64,000 bases of DNA. Origin: Salinibacterium hongtaonis. Lineage in GTDB: Bacteria; Actinomycetota; Actinomycetes; Actinomycetales; Microbacteriaceae. The stretch is from NCBI RefSeq assembly GCF_003065485.1, contig NZ_CP026951.1, positions 2,728,001-2,792,000 of the forward strand, in the 5' to 3' direction. Position 1 is the stretch's first letter, and every line of letters begins with the position of its first letter. The notes beneath the pieces were generated by a model, which saw nothing but the letters and a program-made list of their open reading frames with translations, did not search any database and was not told the DNA's origin. This document shows, in pieces, positions 40,563 to 49,490 of the stretch. Position numbers and translations under genes: made by a program.

Positions 40563-41848
40563 GACGCGGCGATACCCGGCACCGTGGCTGCCTGTGACAT
40601 GAATCGGCGCACGTTGTCGTCCACGATGATGTCGGATGGCCGCAGCGGTCTGCTCATATAGAGACCGTCGAGCGACGCGATGCGGCTGAGGGCCACGTAG
40701 GTCTGGCCCGGAGCGAACGAGCGCGCACCGAGGTCGACGATCGCGCGGTCATAGGTTTTGCCCTGTGACTTGTGGATCGTCACGGCCCAGGCTGCGCGCA
40801 GGGGAAACTGGGTGAACTCCGCCACGATGTCGCGCCTGAGCTGTTTTGTCGTCGCCGAGTAGCTGTACTTGATCTTCTCCCACACGGCCGGAAGCACCTC
40901 GTGCTCGTCCCCGTCGACCATCACCTTGACGGTGTTGTCGATTCGCGAGACGGTGCCGACGGTGCCATTGACCCAGCGCTGATCGGGGTCGTTACGCAAA
41001 AACATGACCCTGGCCCCCACCTTGAGCTGCAGGTTTTCATCCGCCGGGTATGAGCGCCCACCAAAGTCTCCGTTGACCTCGGCTGTCGCCGTGCGTGAGC
41101 GGCCGGGCAGTCGGGCGAGCGAACTGGCGTTGATGCGGTTGACGGTGTCGTTGCGGCTTGCGAGGGTAATCGCGTCGTCAACGGGAGCCGGCCGCGCCCC
41201 CACCTCGTTGAGCTGCCCGGCAATCTCAGCAGTGACCATGCCGTGCCGCACGGCGTTGAGCATGTACTTGAACGCCTCTTCGTGCTGGCGATGGATGACC
41301 TGCAGCTCGAAGATGCGCAGCTGTGTCTCGTTCCACACCTTGGCGTCAAAGAACCACATCGATCGGTAGGTGTCGGCAAAGTAGGCGCGCTCATCAGCAT
41401 CGCCCGGCACGGGGGCGAGCTGGTAGGGGTCGCCGAAGAGAACGACCTGAACGCCGCCGAAGGGTTCGTTCTTGCGCTGCCGCGCCTGACGCAGGCTGCG
41501 GTCCATCGCGTCGACCATGTCAGCGTTGACCATCGAAACCTCGTCAATTACGAGGGTGTCAATCGTGTTGAGGAGCTTGCGCAGCTCTGGCCCCTGCTCG
41601 ATCTCGTGATCGGCGATCACGCCAATCGGCAGACGAAACAGCGAGTGGATGGTCTGGCCACCCACATTGAGGGCAGCGACGCCGGTGGGGGCACAGATGA
41701 CGATCTGCTTCGACGTGTTCCACGAGAGGTGGTTGAGCAGAGTGGATTTTCCGGTTCCGGCACGACCGGTTACAAAGATGTTCTCGCGCGTGTTCTCAAT
41801 CGTGTCGAACACCGCTGCCTGTTCAGCGGACAGGGTCAGATCGCTCAT
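40559..41848 (-). CDS. PIF1-like superfamily 1 DNA helicase
   Basis: A 429-residue ATP-dependent helicase of the PIF1/RecD2-like SF1B group. Motif I is TGRAGTGKSTLL (residues 27-38), followed by ICAPTGVAALNVGGQTIHS (Ia), LVIDEVSMVNADMVDAMD (II), VVLFGDPYQLAPV (III), the ending WAVTIHKSQGKTYDRAIVDL (V) and FAPGQTYVALSRI (VI). All helicase motifs are intact. Stand-alone proteins of this type are widespread in bacteria with roles in replication or repair that are not well defined. The gene is monocistronic and divergent from the next. Confidence 0.93.
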   Translation of the reverse strand: MSDLTLSAEQAAVFDTIENTRENIFVTGRAGTGKSTLLNHLSWNTSKQIVICAPTGVAALNVGGQTIHSLFRLPIGVIADHEIEQGPELRKLLNTIDTLVIDEVSMVNADMVDAMDRSLRQARQRKNEPFGGVQVVLFGDPYQLAPVPGDADERAYFADTYRSMWFFDAKVWNETQLRIFELQVIHRQHEEAFKYMLNAVRHGMVTAEIAGQLNEVGARPAPVDDAITLASRNDTVNRINASSLARLPGRSRTATAEVNGDFGGRSYPADENLQLKVGARVMFLRNDPDQRWVNGTVGTVSRIDNTVKVMVDGDEHEVLPAVWEKIKYSYSATTKQLRRDIVAEFTQFPLRAAWAVTIHKSQGKTYDRAIVDLGARSFAPGQTYVALSRIASLDGLYMSRPLRPSDIIVDDNVRRFMSQAATVPGIAAS

Positions 41849-41937
41849 TCGAGTCCCCTCCCCGCAATAATCACCTGGTCTAATCTACCGCCCCCTCACC
41901 CCAGGAGTAGCCGAGAGCCTCCGTCTAGGATGGCCTC

Positions 41938-43071
41938 ATGACGGTGCAATCTGGGGAGGAATCTGCTGACCCGCGCCGCCGAATTCTCATCCGGGCATCC
42001 GTGCTCTTCGGCATTCTCCTCGTTGCCTTCATCGCCGTTGTGGTCGCGCTCAACACCACGGTGTTCAGCGCCTCTGGATTCGTCTCGAGCTACCTCAATG
42101 CCGTCGCCCGCCACGATCTTCAAGCGGCGCTGGCCATGCCCGGTGTCAGGGCGAGCGGCGACTCCACCGACGAAGTGCGTGCCGACGAAGTACGCGCCGA
42201 CACCGAAGCTCAGGGAACCGCTCCGAGTCCGGGCCCAGCGGAGGCGGGGGCGGGGCAACCCGAGGCCGCTACCCCCACGAGTGTGCCGAGCACTGCCCTC
42301 CTGGTTCGCGAGGCCCTCGCCTCCCTTGAGAACATCAAGTTGGTCGACGACGACGCTCGAGACGATGGCACCCATGCCCTCTCCTACTCTTATGAACTCG
42401 ACGGCACACCGCAGACCTCGACCTTTATCGTCGAGCGCACGGGCATCCATCTGGCCTTCTTCTCCGCCTGGTCGTTCGCCCAATCGCCGCTCACAACCCT
42501 AGAAATCACCCCGCTCAACACCGTGGAGTTCGAGTCGAACGGCATCTCGGCCGTCGCCGTGAATGGTCCTGGCCAGCCAACGTCCTTTGCGGTTCTCGTT
42601 CCCTCGGCACTGTCGATCAGCCACAACTCCACCTATCTGGTCGCCGAGCCTCAGACCGCGCTCATTCTGCGCCCGGGCGAATCCGAGCAGTTCACGCTCG
42701 AGGTGCATGCGAGCGCCGAGTTCATCGGCTCCGTGCAGCGGGAGCTCGAGGCCCAGCTCGATGGCTGTGCTGCGCAGAAGGTGCTGCTGCCCACCGGATG
42801 CCCATTCGGCAAATCGATTTCTGATCGCATTGACGGCCTGCCTCAGTGGGCGATCGTCGACTACCCCGTCGTGTCGATCGTCGCCGGCGAGCAGCTCGGC
42901 ACCTGGCTCATCGAACCCGCTCTCGGGCTGGCCCGTCTCTCGGTCGACGTGCGCTCACTGTTCGACGGCACGGTCACTCGGCTCAAAGAAGACGTGAGCT
43001 TCAGCGTGTCATACCTCGCAACGTTCACGAGCGACGGAGGCCTCATCCTCACCCCCATGGAACCCAGCTAA
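41938..43071 (+). CDS. Secreted or membrane-anchored hypothetical protein
   Basis: A 377-residue protein with a 20-residue cytoplasmic start, one membrane helix (residues 20-42, SVLFGILLVAFIAVVVALNTTVF) and a large outside domain. After an SNTF2-like helix (FVSSYLNAVARHDLQAALAMPGV) a low-complexity linker of about 40 residues follows. The rest looks beta-rich. Two cysteines (DGCAAQKVLLPTGCPFG) probably form a disulfide outside the cell. I do not recognise the family; related proteins seem to be actinobacterial envelope proteins. It is monocistronic. Confidence 0.75.
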   Translation: MTVQSGEESADPRRRILIRASVLFGILLVAFIAVVVALNTTVFSASGFVSSYLNAVARHDLQAALAMPGVRASGDSTDEVRADEVRADTEAQGTAPSPGPAEAGAGQPEAATPTSVPSTALLVREALASLENIKLVDDDARDDGTHALSYSYELDGTPQTSTFIVERTGIHLAFFSAWSFAQSPLTTLEITPLNTVEFESNGISAVAVNGPGQPTSFAVLVPSALSISHNSTYLVAEPQTALILRPGESEQFTLEVHASAEFIGSVQRELEAQLDGCAAQKVLLPTGCPFGKSISDRIDGLPQWAIVDYPVVSIVAGEQLGTWLIEPALGLARLSVDVRSLFDGTVTRLKEDVSFSVSYLATFTSDGGLILTPMEPS

Positions 43072-43102
43072 CGCTGCACCGAGCGAGAAGCGGGTCGCAG
43101 AG

Positions 43103-45088
43103 CTACCGACGAGCTGGGTCGTGCGTCGCATCCTCGGCTTCGTCACGCGCTGCGCGCTGGGCAAGCATGTCGTTGTAGGCGTTGAGGTCAGCGTCGCCGT
43201 CGCGATCGGCCTTGCGGTCGAGTCTGCGGGTGACCTTGTCGTCGTTACGCGACCACGAGATTGCCACCGTGATGGCCAAGATGATCGTGGGGATCTCCCC
43301 GACGCTCCAGGCGATTCCGCCGCCGGTCTGTTGATCGACCAGGGCATCCGTTCCCCAGCCCATAGCGCCATACCAGTCGGCGAGAAGCAGGCCGGTACCC
43401 ATCATGATGCCGAGCCCGAAGAAGGCGTGGAAGGCCATCGTTGCCAGCAGCAGCAGTAGCCGCATTGGGTACGGCGCCCTGTGTGGCATGGGGTCGACCC
43501 CAATGAGCACCATGACGAAGAGGTATCCCGTGAGCAAGAAGTGCACGATCATCCACTGGTGCCCGAGGTGTTCGGTCGTGGCCCAGCGGAACAGGGGAGA
43601 GTAGTAGAAGAGCCAGAGCGAACCGGCAAAGAGCACCGCGGCCACGATCGGGTTGGTCAAGAAGGCGGCATACCGCGACTGCACCGCCCACAGCAACCAC
43701 TCGCGCACGCCGCGACTGCCGTCGGTGCGCTTGCGAATGGCTCGCATTGCCAGCGTGATGGGGGCGCCGGGCACCAGCAGCACCGGAATCATCATCGTGA
43801 GCACCATGTGGCCGAGCATGTGCACGCTGAACAGGTACTTCTCGTACACGTTCGGTGCGCCGTTGGTCACGTAGAAGAGCAGCGCGAGCCCCGCGAGCCA
43901 GCTGACCGTACGCAGCACTGGCCACTTGTCTCCTCTGCGCCGAAGACGCCACACCCCGGCAAGGTAGAAGAAGGCGAGCATCACGCACACCATGGTCCAC
44001 AGCACGTCGAACTTCCACTCCGTAAGAAAGCTCATCGCCGTGAGAGGGCTCGGCAACGGCTCACCCGTGAGCATCGTTGCCGGCGTGAAGACCACGATCT
44101 CCTCTGCGACCGGTGTGGCCGTGCGCGCCAGCGCAGCGGCGACCCCCGAGGCGATTCCCATAAAGCCCAGCTCTGCCACCACAAGCCACCAGAACAGGCC
44201 CCTGGATGCTCCGGAGGCGAGCCGCGCGATGATCCAGCGTCGATGCACCATTCCGATAAGACCGAGCGCCAGCAGCGCGAGCACCTTCACGATCACCAGC
44301 ACGCCGTAGGGGGTGAAGAGGGCATCCAACTCCCCGACGCGAAGCGCGGCGCTGACATAGCCCGAGATTGCCACGAGCACAAAGCACAGCAACGCGATTG
44401 TCGAATAGCGCGACAACACCGTGACAAGGCGCTTGTCGTCGAGGCGGCGCTGCAGGAGGGTCATCGTGACAAGACCGCCAAGCCACACGGCTGCGAACAC
44501 GAGGTGAAGCCCGAGTGCGTTGACGGCGGCCGCGTGCCCTGCCGTCCCTGCGGCATGGCCCTGTGTGGCCATCGGCACGAGTCCGGCAACCGCCAAGACC
44601 GTGACGAACGCCACTGCGGTTGGATGCCGCACGGCGAAGCACAGGGCGGTGACGGCGGCGGCGATAAGCACAGTAATAAGCCAGGCCATGCCCAGCTCAG
44701 TGCCCGTGATGAACTGGCTCAGCACCCGTCCGAACGCAGGGTCGGTTGAGATGGGCTGCTGATAGACGTTGAGAAAGGTCAGAAAGCCCGTCGCGGCCGA
44801 AGCAACGGCCCACACTGCCGCGCCCGCCGACGCGATGTCGATCGTGGTGTTCCATGCGGGCTCATCGCGCGTGAGAGCAAAACACGCAAGAACCAACGCC
44901 CCGATGGCAACGGATGCCCCCAGATTGACGATGAGCTTCGCCGCGGGCAGTCCGTAACGGACTGCCTCGCCCGGGTCACTGATCGGCGGAGCATCCGCCC
45001 CACCGCCGAAGGCAAGGGCCATAAACATGGCCGCAAAGGCAACGGCAATGAGGACGGCTGGGCCGACGACGCGTACAAGCCTGATCAC
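43103..45088 (-). CDS. CopD-CtaG fusion: copper import/cytochrome oxidase assembly membrane protein
   Basis: A 661-residue protein with about 16 membrane segments. Residues 1-330 form a CopD-like domain (ALGLHLVFAAVWLGGLVTM, with its histidine, and RYSTIALLCFVLVAISG). Residues 350-620 form a caa3_CtaG domain (WKFDVLWTMVCVML, FSVHMLGHMVLTMMIPVLLV, FLLTGYLFVMVLIGVDPMPHRAP) with HMLGHM and DPMPHR as copper-ligand candidates. The fusion is common in actinobacteria and is linked to copper delivery for cytochrome oxidase. The charged C-terminus is cytoplasmic. Confidence 0.92.
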   Translation of the reverse strand: MIRLVRVVGPAVLIAVAFAAMFMALAFGGGADAPPISDPGEAVRYGLPAAKLIVNLGASVAIGALVLACFALTRDEPAWNTTIDIASAGAAVWAVASAATGFLTFLNVYQQPISTDPAFGRVLSQFITGTELGMAWLITVLIAAAVTALCFAVRHPTAVAFVTVLAVAGLVPMATQGHAAGTAGHAAAVNALGLHLVFAAVWLGGLVTMTLLQRRLDDKRLVTVLSRYSTIALLCFVLVAISGYVSAALRVGELDALFTPYGVLVIVKVLALLALGLIGMVHRRWIIARLASGASRGLFWWLVVAELGFMGIASGVAAALARTATPVAEEIVVFTPATMLTGEPLPSPLTAMSFLTEWKFDVLWTMVCVMLAFFYLAGVWRLRRRGDKWPVLRTVSWLAGLALLFYVTNGAPNVYEKYLFSVHMLGHMVLTMMIPVLLVPGAPITLAMRAIRKRTDGSRGVREWLLWAVQSRYAAFLTNPIVAAVLFAGSLWLFYYSPLFRWATTEHLGHQWMIVHFLLTGYLFVMVLIGVDPMPHRAPYPMRLLLLLATMAFHAFFGLGIMMGTGLLLADWYGAMGWGTDALVDQQTGGGIAWSVGEIPTIILAITVAISWSRNDDKVTRRLDRKADRDGDADLNAYNDMLAQRAARDEAEDATHDPARR

Positions 45089-45124
45089 CTATCAAGCCTA
45101 GGTGAGCGCGCAAGGGAAAATGCC

Positions 45125-45703
45125 CTAGGGCTGGGTTCCCTGCTCCTTCACGTGCTGAGCTGCAGACGTGCCGTGGTCTCTGACCTCCGATGCGGCTCCG
45201 GTCGCTTCGTCCTTGACGTGACCCATCGCCTCGCTAGCGGTCTCTTTGAGGGAATCCGCAGCCTGTTTCGCCGGCTCCTTCATGTCCTCGGCGACGGCTT
45301 TGGCGGCATCTTTCGCCTCGCCGACGAGGGGCTCCGCCTTCTCCTTGATCATCCCTCCCCACTCGGATTCCTTGTCGCTCGCGGGGATGAGCGAGGAGGC
45401 GAGCCAGCCGACGCCGAACGCGATGAGGCCAACAGCGAGGGGGTTGCCCTCGGCCAGCTTCTGCGCTTTCTGCGGCAGTTGCGATGCCCCATCGCCGAGA
45501 TCGCTCGCGCTATGGCGAGCATCCCGCGCGACTCCGAAGACACGTTCGCGAACACCGCCGACGGCTGCTTTTACCTTGTCGGTCTGGCGACCGACGATCT
45601 TTGACGGCGTCACTTTATCGGCCAATGCATCGACGTCGCTGCCCAGTTCGCTCCTGGTGCGTTCAATGTCGTCGCGAATGGCGTCCGGGTCATTGGTAGT
45701 CAT
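45125..45703 (-). CDS. DUF3618 domain protein
   Basis: A 192-residue protein. The first 45 residues hold the DUF3618 motif (DAIRDDIERTRSELGSDVDALADKVTPSKIVGRQTDKV). A hydrophobic helix lies at residues 89-104 (PLAVGLIAFGVGWLASSLI). The last 80 residues are long Ala/Lys/Glu helices with LEA-like repeats (AKDAAKAVAEDMKEPAKQA). It is last in a coupled three-gene set (start and stop codons overlap by 4 bp) with a Holin-X protein and another helical protein. Function unknown; an envelope or stress role is inferred. Confidence 0.88.
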   Translation of the reverse strand: MTTNDPDAIRDDIERTRSELGSDVDALADKVTPSKIVGRQTDKVKAAVGGVRERVFGVARDARHSASDLGDGASQLPQKAQKLAEGNPLAVGLIAFGVGWLASSLIPASDKESEWGGMIKEKAEPLVGEAKDAAKAVAEDMKEPAKQAADSLKETASEAMGHVKDEATGAASEVRDHGTSAAQHVKEQGTQP

Positions 45704-46143
45704 GAGTTATCCTCGTTCGGTTTCAGTGTTTCTGGAATGTTCTTCATTGTTTGAACCGTCTGCGGCATACCGCGCACCGACTTGATCGCTTTGCGCCCGG
45801 CGGCAGCGAGGGCGGCGGCTATGATTCCCCACAGCACGGCCACGATCAGGGCAGACCAGCCGTTGCCGATCAGCTCGCCGAGTGCCCACCACAGCGCGAT
45901 CGAGAGAAAAAACAGCGCGAGGTTGCCGGCGACACCGGCACCGCCGAGCATGCCAGCACCCTTTCCTCCGCGCTTGGCGCTCTCGCGGAACTCCGCTTTG
46001 GCTAGGTCGAGCTCCTGGCGCATCAGTGTCGAGAAGTCGCGGGTGACCTCGGTGATGAGGTCGCCGAGCGATTGTTTCGGTGGATCCTCTGGCGTAGATC
46101 GCGGCCCCTCTTCTGCTTTCCACCCAGGATCTGCGTTGGTCAT
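45700..46143 (-). CDS. Putative holin-superfamily III (phage holin 3_6/YqjE-like) membrane protein
   Basis: A 147-residue protein. SLGDLITEVTRDFSTLMRQELDLAKAEFRESAKRGGKGAGM followed by two membrane helices (residues 69-92 and 96-116) is the typical layout of the Holin-X/YqjE family. Despite the name, such genes are chromosomal and occur with DUF3618 genes as here; there are no phage genes in this window. It overlaps both neighbours by ATGA. Confidence 0.87.
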   Translation of the reverse strand: MTNADPGWKAEEGPRSTPEDPPKQSLGDLITEVTRDFSTLMRQELDLAKAEFRESAKRGGKGAGMLGGAGVAGNLALFFLSIALWWALGELIGNGWSALIVAVLWGIIAAALAAAGRKAIKSVRGMPQTVQTMKNIPETLKPNEDNS

Positions 46144-46808
46144 GGCGTCGTCCCCGTACTCCTCGGTGCCGCCGCCGAGGCGCCGGGCACCGTTCCCGGC
46201 ATGCCAGCTGAGCCAACGGAGTCCGCACCGGGTCGAGTGGTAGCAGGGGGCGGTGGTTTCGGTGCGCTACTGCGATCAGAGTCAGAATCCGCCGACATCA
46301 CTGCCTTGGTTAGGCGGCCAGCCGCCACGCCTGCAATCGCCGCCACGGCAATGAAGACACCGGGCTTGCGGCGCGCGTACTCCTTGACCTCATTAATCAG
46401 GTCACCCGGCTCGCGCGCTTCTAGCCAGTCCGCGACGCGCGCGGCCCTACTCCCCGCCTGGCCCACGAGCTGCCCCGCGACTCCGGAGTCTTGGCGGTCG
46501 TCGGCCATTGCTGAGAACTCATCGCTGATGGATCTGAGGCCCGAAGCGACCCTGGCCTGCTGCTCCGATGCCTGACTCACCGCCTGTGATCGCGCCTCGC
46601 TCAACAGGTTCTTCGCCTGGGTTCCGACTTCCTTAGCCACATTCGCGGCCTCATCCTTGGCGGTCCCTGCGACCTTGCCACCCGCTTCTCCTGCGTGCGC
46701 GGCAACACCAGCGGCTTCTTTCTTTGCCGCATCTGCGGCTGAGCCCTGCTGGGGCTGCCCCACCCCTCCTGCAGTCCCTGCCGTCGCCGCTCCAATATTC
46801 GTTTCCAC
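46140..46808 (-). CDS. Alanine-rich helical protein of the DUF3618/holin cluster
   Basis: A 222-residue protein rich in Ala and Gly. Residues 20-110 are LEA/apolipoprotein-like amphipathic helix (AGEAGGKVAGTAKDEAANVAKEVGTQAKNLLSEARSQAVSQASEQQARVASGLRSISDEFSAMADD). A weak hydrophobic helix is at 150-168 (PGVFIAVAAIAGVAAGRLTKA), and the C-terminus is proline/serine-rich. It is the first gene of the three-gene unit. I know no function for it; membrane association under stress is an inference from composition. Confidence 0.8.
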   Translation of the reverse strand: METNIGAATAGTAGGVGQPQQGSAADAAKKEAAGVAAHAGEAGGKVAGTAKDEAANVAKEVGTQAKNLLSEARSQAVSQASEQQARVASGLRSISDEFSAMADDRQDSGVAGQLVGQAGSRAARVADWLEAREPGDLINEVKEYARRKPGVFIAVAAIAGVAAGRLTKAVMSADSDSDRSSAPKPPPPATTRPGADSVGSAGMPGTVPGASAAAPRSTGTTP

Positions 46809-47023
46809 GATGTACCGTCCTTAAGTGAGCTTGCACTCGTTGAGATTGCACACATTCCGACTTCGGTCCCGATCAATGCTCCGCTTCTCCTCATTCGAGG
46901 CGCAAACCCTTGAAATCACAGTCATGGTGGCGCAGCATGCGCACATACCGGGCGAATCCAGGACGGGTCGAGGCTGGGTGCACAAGTAACGATGTTGAGC
47001 GAGGCGACCAAAGGAGGCATCCC

Positions 47024-48142
47024 ATGGCCAAGACTCCACAATCGGCGGCATCGAATAACGCGCCAGCGGCATCACCCACTCGGCGCAAAAAAGACGCCCC
47101 ACCACCCGACGATTCGCGCAAGCCGGACGGCCCCACCGACGTCGCTCGGCCTGCATGGGGCTACGTGTTCAAGCGAACTCTGCGGGAGTTCTCGCAGGAT
47201 CACTGCACAAATTTGGCGGCCGGCCTCACCTACTACGCCCTCCTGTCCCTGTTTCCCGCCCTGCTCGCTCTCGTGTCGACGCTCGGACTGTTTGGGCAGG
47301 GGGAGCAGACGGTGGAGGCCCTGCTGGCGTCACTAGCGACAGTCGCAGACGAGTCTGTCGTCGACACCCTCAGAGGTCCACTGACCCAATTGGCCGAAGC
47401 GCCAGCGGCTGGCTTCGCCTTTGTCGTCGGTCTCGGCGGCGCCCTCTGGTCGGCCTCCGGATACGTGACGGCCTTCTCTGTGGCCATGAACAACGTTTAC
47501 GAGGTTGAGGAGGGTCGGCCGATCTGGAAGCTGCGCCCGGTGATGGTCATCGTGACCGTTGTCTTGCTCGTCATCGCCATCATCATCGTGGTGTTGCTGC
47601 TGCTCTCCGGTCCCGTCGCCGACGCGATCGGGGAGGCCCTAGGGCTGAGCGCTGCGGTGGTCACGGTGTGGAACATCGTCAAGTGGCCCGTCGTCGTGGC
47701 GTTCGCGGTGCTGCTTGTCGCCGTGCTCTATCACTCGACCCCCAACGTGAAGCAACCAAAGGTTCGGTGGATCAGCCCCGGGGCACTCGTCGGTCTCATC
47801 GTGCTGGCGCTCGCCTCGCTCGGCTTCTTCTTCTACGTGTCAAACTTCGCCAACTACAACGCCACGTACGGCAGCATCGGCGGGGTCATCGTGCTTCTCC
47901 TCTGGCTCTGGATCGTGAATCTGGCGCTGCTGTTCGGGGCCGAGTTCGACGCTGAACTTGAACGAGGGCGCGAGCTGCAGGGCGGCATTGAGGCCGAGGA
48001 GGCCATCCAATTGCCGCCGAGGGACACCCGGCAGATCGAGAAGAACGAGAAGAAGGATCAGGCACTGATCGATCAGGGTCGTGAGCTGCGAGAGCGCACG
48101 GCACTCGATGGCTCAGCCGAGGGCTCACGCGAGCCCCGTTAA
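47024..48142 (+). CDS. YihY/virulence factor BrkB family membrane protein
   Basis: A 372-residue protein. After a 50-residue disordered, charged N-terminus comes the YihY/BrkB core: FKRTLREFSQDHCTNLAAGLTYYALLSLFPALLALVS, AFVVGLGGALWSASGYVTAFSVAMN, and GGVIVLLLWLWIVNLALLFGAEFDAELERGREL, with six membrane helices. Family members are polytopic membrane proteins of unclear function, once misnamed RNase BN. The start at 47024 is preceded by AAGGAGG. It shares a 215-bp divergent region with the helical-protein gene and ends at a bidirectional terminator. Confidence 0.92.
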   Translation: MAKTPQSAASNNAPAASPTRRKKDAPPPDDSRKPDGPTDVARPAWGYVFKRTLREFSQDHCTNLAAGLTYYALLSLFPALLALVSTLGLFGQGEQTVEALLASLATVADESVVDTLRGPLTQLAEAPAAGFAFVVGLGGALWSASGYVTAFSVAMNNVYEVEEGRPIWKLRPVMVIVTVVLLVIAIIIVVLLLLSGPVADAIGEALGLSAAVVTVWNIVKWPVVVAFAVLLVAVLYHSTPNVKQPKVRWISPGALVGLIVLALASLGFFFYVSNFANYNATYGSIGGVIVLLLWLWIVNLALLFGAEFDAELERGRELQGGIEAEEAIQLPPRDTRQIEKNEKKDQALIDQGRELRERTALDGSAEGSREPR

Positions 48143-48147
48143 GCACC

Positions 48148-48177
48148 AAAGGCGCCCACCTTTCGGTGGACGCCTTT
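48148..48177. terminator. Bidirectional hairpin terminator
   Basis: AAAGGCGCCCACC-TTTC-GGTGGACGCCTTT folds into a stem of 13 bp with one mismatch and a four-base loop. It lies between the convergent BrkB-family and HU genes. The A-start and T-end serve as short U-runs in both directions. Confidence 0.85.
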
Positions 48178-48193
48178 GATTGAGAAGCAGATG

Positions 48194-48481
48194 CTACTTG
48201 GCTGCAGCCTTGAGCTTGCTGCCAGCGCTGACCTTAACGCCGTAGCCGGCAGCGATCTGAATCGCCTCACCGGTGGAGGGGTTGCGGCCCGCACGGGCGG
48301 CACGGTGGGTGCGCTCGAAGGAAAGCCATCCGGGGATGGTGATCTTCGTGCCCTTGCCGACCTCTTCGGCAACAGTGGAGAAGAGGGCGTCGAGCGTCGA
48401 GTTGACGGCGGCCTGGCTCTGGCCGGAGGCAGCTGCGACAGCAGCGACGAGCTCGGTGCGGTTGAGTGACTTGTCAGCCAT
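48194..48481 (-). CDS. hup: HU family DNA-binding protein
   Basis: A 95-residue HU. SLNRTELVAAVAAASGQSQAAVNSTLDALFSTVAEEVGKG is the N-terminal helical half, and KITIPGWLSFERTHRAARAGRNPSTGEAIQI the DNA-binding beta-arm with GRNP. It is the short bacterial form, lacking the lysine-rich C-terminal domain of mycobacterial HupB. The gene stands alone between the terminator and the rpsN unit. Confidence 0.95.
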   Translation of the reverse strand: MADKSLNRTELVAAVAAASGQSQAAVNSTLDALFSTVAEEVGKGTKITIPGWLSFERTHRAARAGRNPSTGEAIQIAAGYGVKVSAGSKLKAAAK

Positions 48482-48605
48482 TTAGAGTCCTCCTCAGGAC
48501 GTTGTGCTCTGCAGTACAAACATGGCTGCTCATGAGAACAGTCGTTGTATCTCGATTAGTTGGCATGGAACGTCAGACCGGATGGCCTTGTTTTCCTGCC
48601 CGAAC

Positions 48606-48911
48606 TTACCAGCTTGACTTGGTAATTCCGGGCAATTCGCCCCGGTGTGCCATGTCGCGGAAGCGAACACGGGAGATTCCGAACTCGCTGAGGAAGCCGC
48701 GGGGGCGTCCGTCGATCGCGTCACGGCCACGAACGCGCACCGGCGAAGCGTTGCGGGGCAGCTTCTGGAGGCCCAGGCGGGCCTCTTCGCGCTGCTCGTC
48801 GGTCGAGTTGGGGTCAACGAGTGCCTTCTTGAGCGCAGCGCGCTTCTCGGCGTAGCGCGCGACGATAACCTTGCGCTGCTCGTTCTTGGCAATCATGCTC
48901 TTCTTCGCCAT
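48606..48911 (-). CDS. rpsN: 30S ribosomal protein S14, zinc-independent form
   Basis: A 101-residue long-form S14. [30 protein letters not shown] is the extended N-terminus, and [33 protein letters not shown] the conserved C-terminus. It has no CxxC zinc ribbon, so it is the C-minus type that replaces the zinc-binding S14 under zinc limitation. It follows rpmG by 2 bp in a unit rpmB-rpmG-rpsN next to zur and the znu genes, a grouping usual for Zur-controlled paralogues in actinobacteria. Confidence 0.96.
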   Translation of the reverse strand: MAKKSMIAKNEQRKVIVARYAEKRAALKKALVDPNSTDEQREEARLGLQKLPRNASPVRVRGRDAIDGRPRGFLSEFGISRVRFRDMAHRGELPGITKSSW

Positions 48912-48913
48912 GG

Positions 48914-49081
48914 TTAGCGCTCCTCGCGGAATTCGACGTGCTGGCGGATGACGGGGTCATACTTCTTCAGCACAAGACGGTCGGGGTTGTTGCGGCGGTT
49001 CTTGCGGGTCACATACGTGTACCCAGTGCCGGCGGTGGAGCGGAGCTTGATGATCGGACGAACGTCCTGCTGCTTAGCCAT
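48914..49081 (-). CDS. rpmG: 50S ribosomal protein L33, zinc-independent form
   Basis: A 55-residue L33: [18 protein letters not shown], then [25 protein letters not shown] and ending HVEFREER. It is short and was read directly from the minus strand. The two CxxC pairs of zinc-binding L33 are absent, so it is the C-minus paralogue. Its ATG overlaps the last base of the rpmB stop codon, and rpsN follows after 2 bp. Confidence 0.96.
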   Translation of the reverse strand: MAKQQDVRPIIKLRSTAGTGYTYVTRKNRRNNPDRLVLKKYDPVIRQHVEFREER

Positions 49082-49317
49082 TAGATCTTCTCCCCACGTG
49101 CGAGCAGGTCCTTAACGACCGACTCGATGCCCCGAGCGTCAATCACCTTGATGCCCTTGGCGCTGAGCGTCAAGGTCACCTTGCGGCGAAGCGAGGGAAC
49201 GTAATACGTCTTCTTCTGCACGTTCGGGTCGAAGCGGCGCTTCGTACGACGGTGCGAGTGTGAAATGTTGTGCCCAAAGCCGGGAATGGCTCCGGTCACC
49301 TGGCAGGTTGCTGCCAT
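49081..49317 (-). CDS. rpmB: 50S ribosomal protein L28
   Basis: A 78-residue L28. [32 protein letters not shown] is the diagnostic segment, and [22 protein letters not shown] the C-terminal half. Only one cysteine (C5) is present, so no zinc site can form. The start at 49317 fits the family; the frame is open upstream over the leader. It heads the rpmB-rpmG-rpsN unit; its 173-bp leader contains a 19-bp palindrome (49340-49358). Confidence 0.95.
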   Translation of the reverse strand: MAATCQVTGAIPGFGHNISHSHRRTKRRFDPNVQKKTYYVPSLRRKVTLTLSAKGIKVIDARGIESVVKDLLARGEKI

Positions 49318-49339
49318 GGGTGTCCTCTTTCTCAATACC

Positions 49340-49358
49340 GTAAGGCGGTCTGCCTTAC
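49340..49358. promoter_or_regulatory. 19-bp palindrome in the rpmB leader
   Basis: GTAAGGC-GGTCT-GCCTTAC has perfect 7-bp arms and a 5-bp spacer, 23 bp before the rpmB start codon. It does not look like the AT-rich Fur/Zur-type boxes before znuA. It may be an operator for another metal regulator, or an RNA hairpin near the ribosome-binding site. Confidence 0.5.
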
Positions 49359-49490
49359 CCAAGATCTCTTGTCGGCACACGTGACCCCTCTGCATTTCTG
49401 GAGAAGGGATTGTGTACAAGCGAGCGGAGATACCGCCACGCAACGTTCAACACTACGTGATCGCCGCGATCACGGCAACTTGGGGCCACG

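Noticed and set aside
43481-44749. A 422-codon plus-strand open frame opposite the CopD-CtaG gene
   Set aside because: His/Arg/Glu-rich composition typical of the antisense of a membrane protein; no signatures, and the minus-strand gene is clear.
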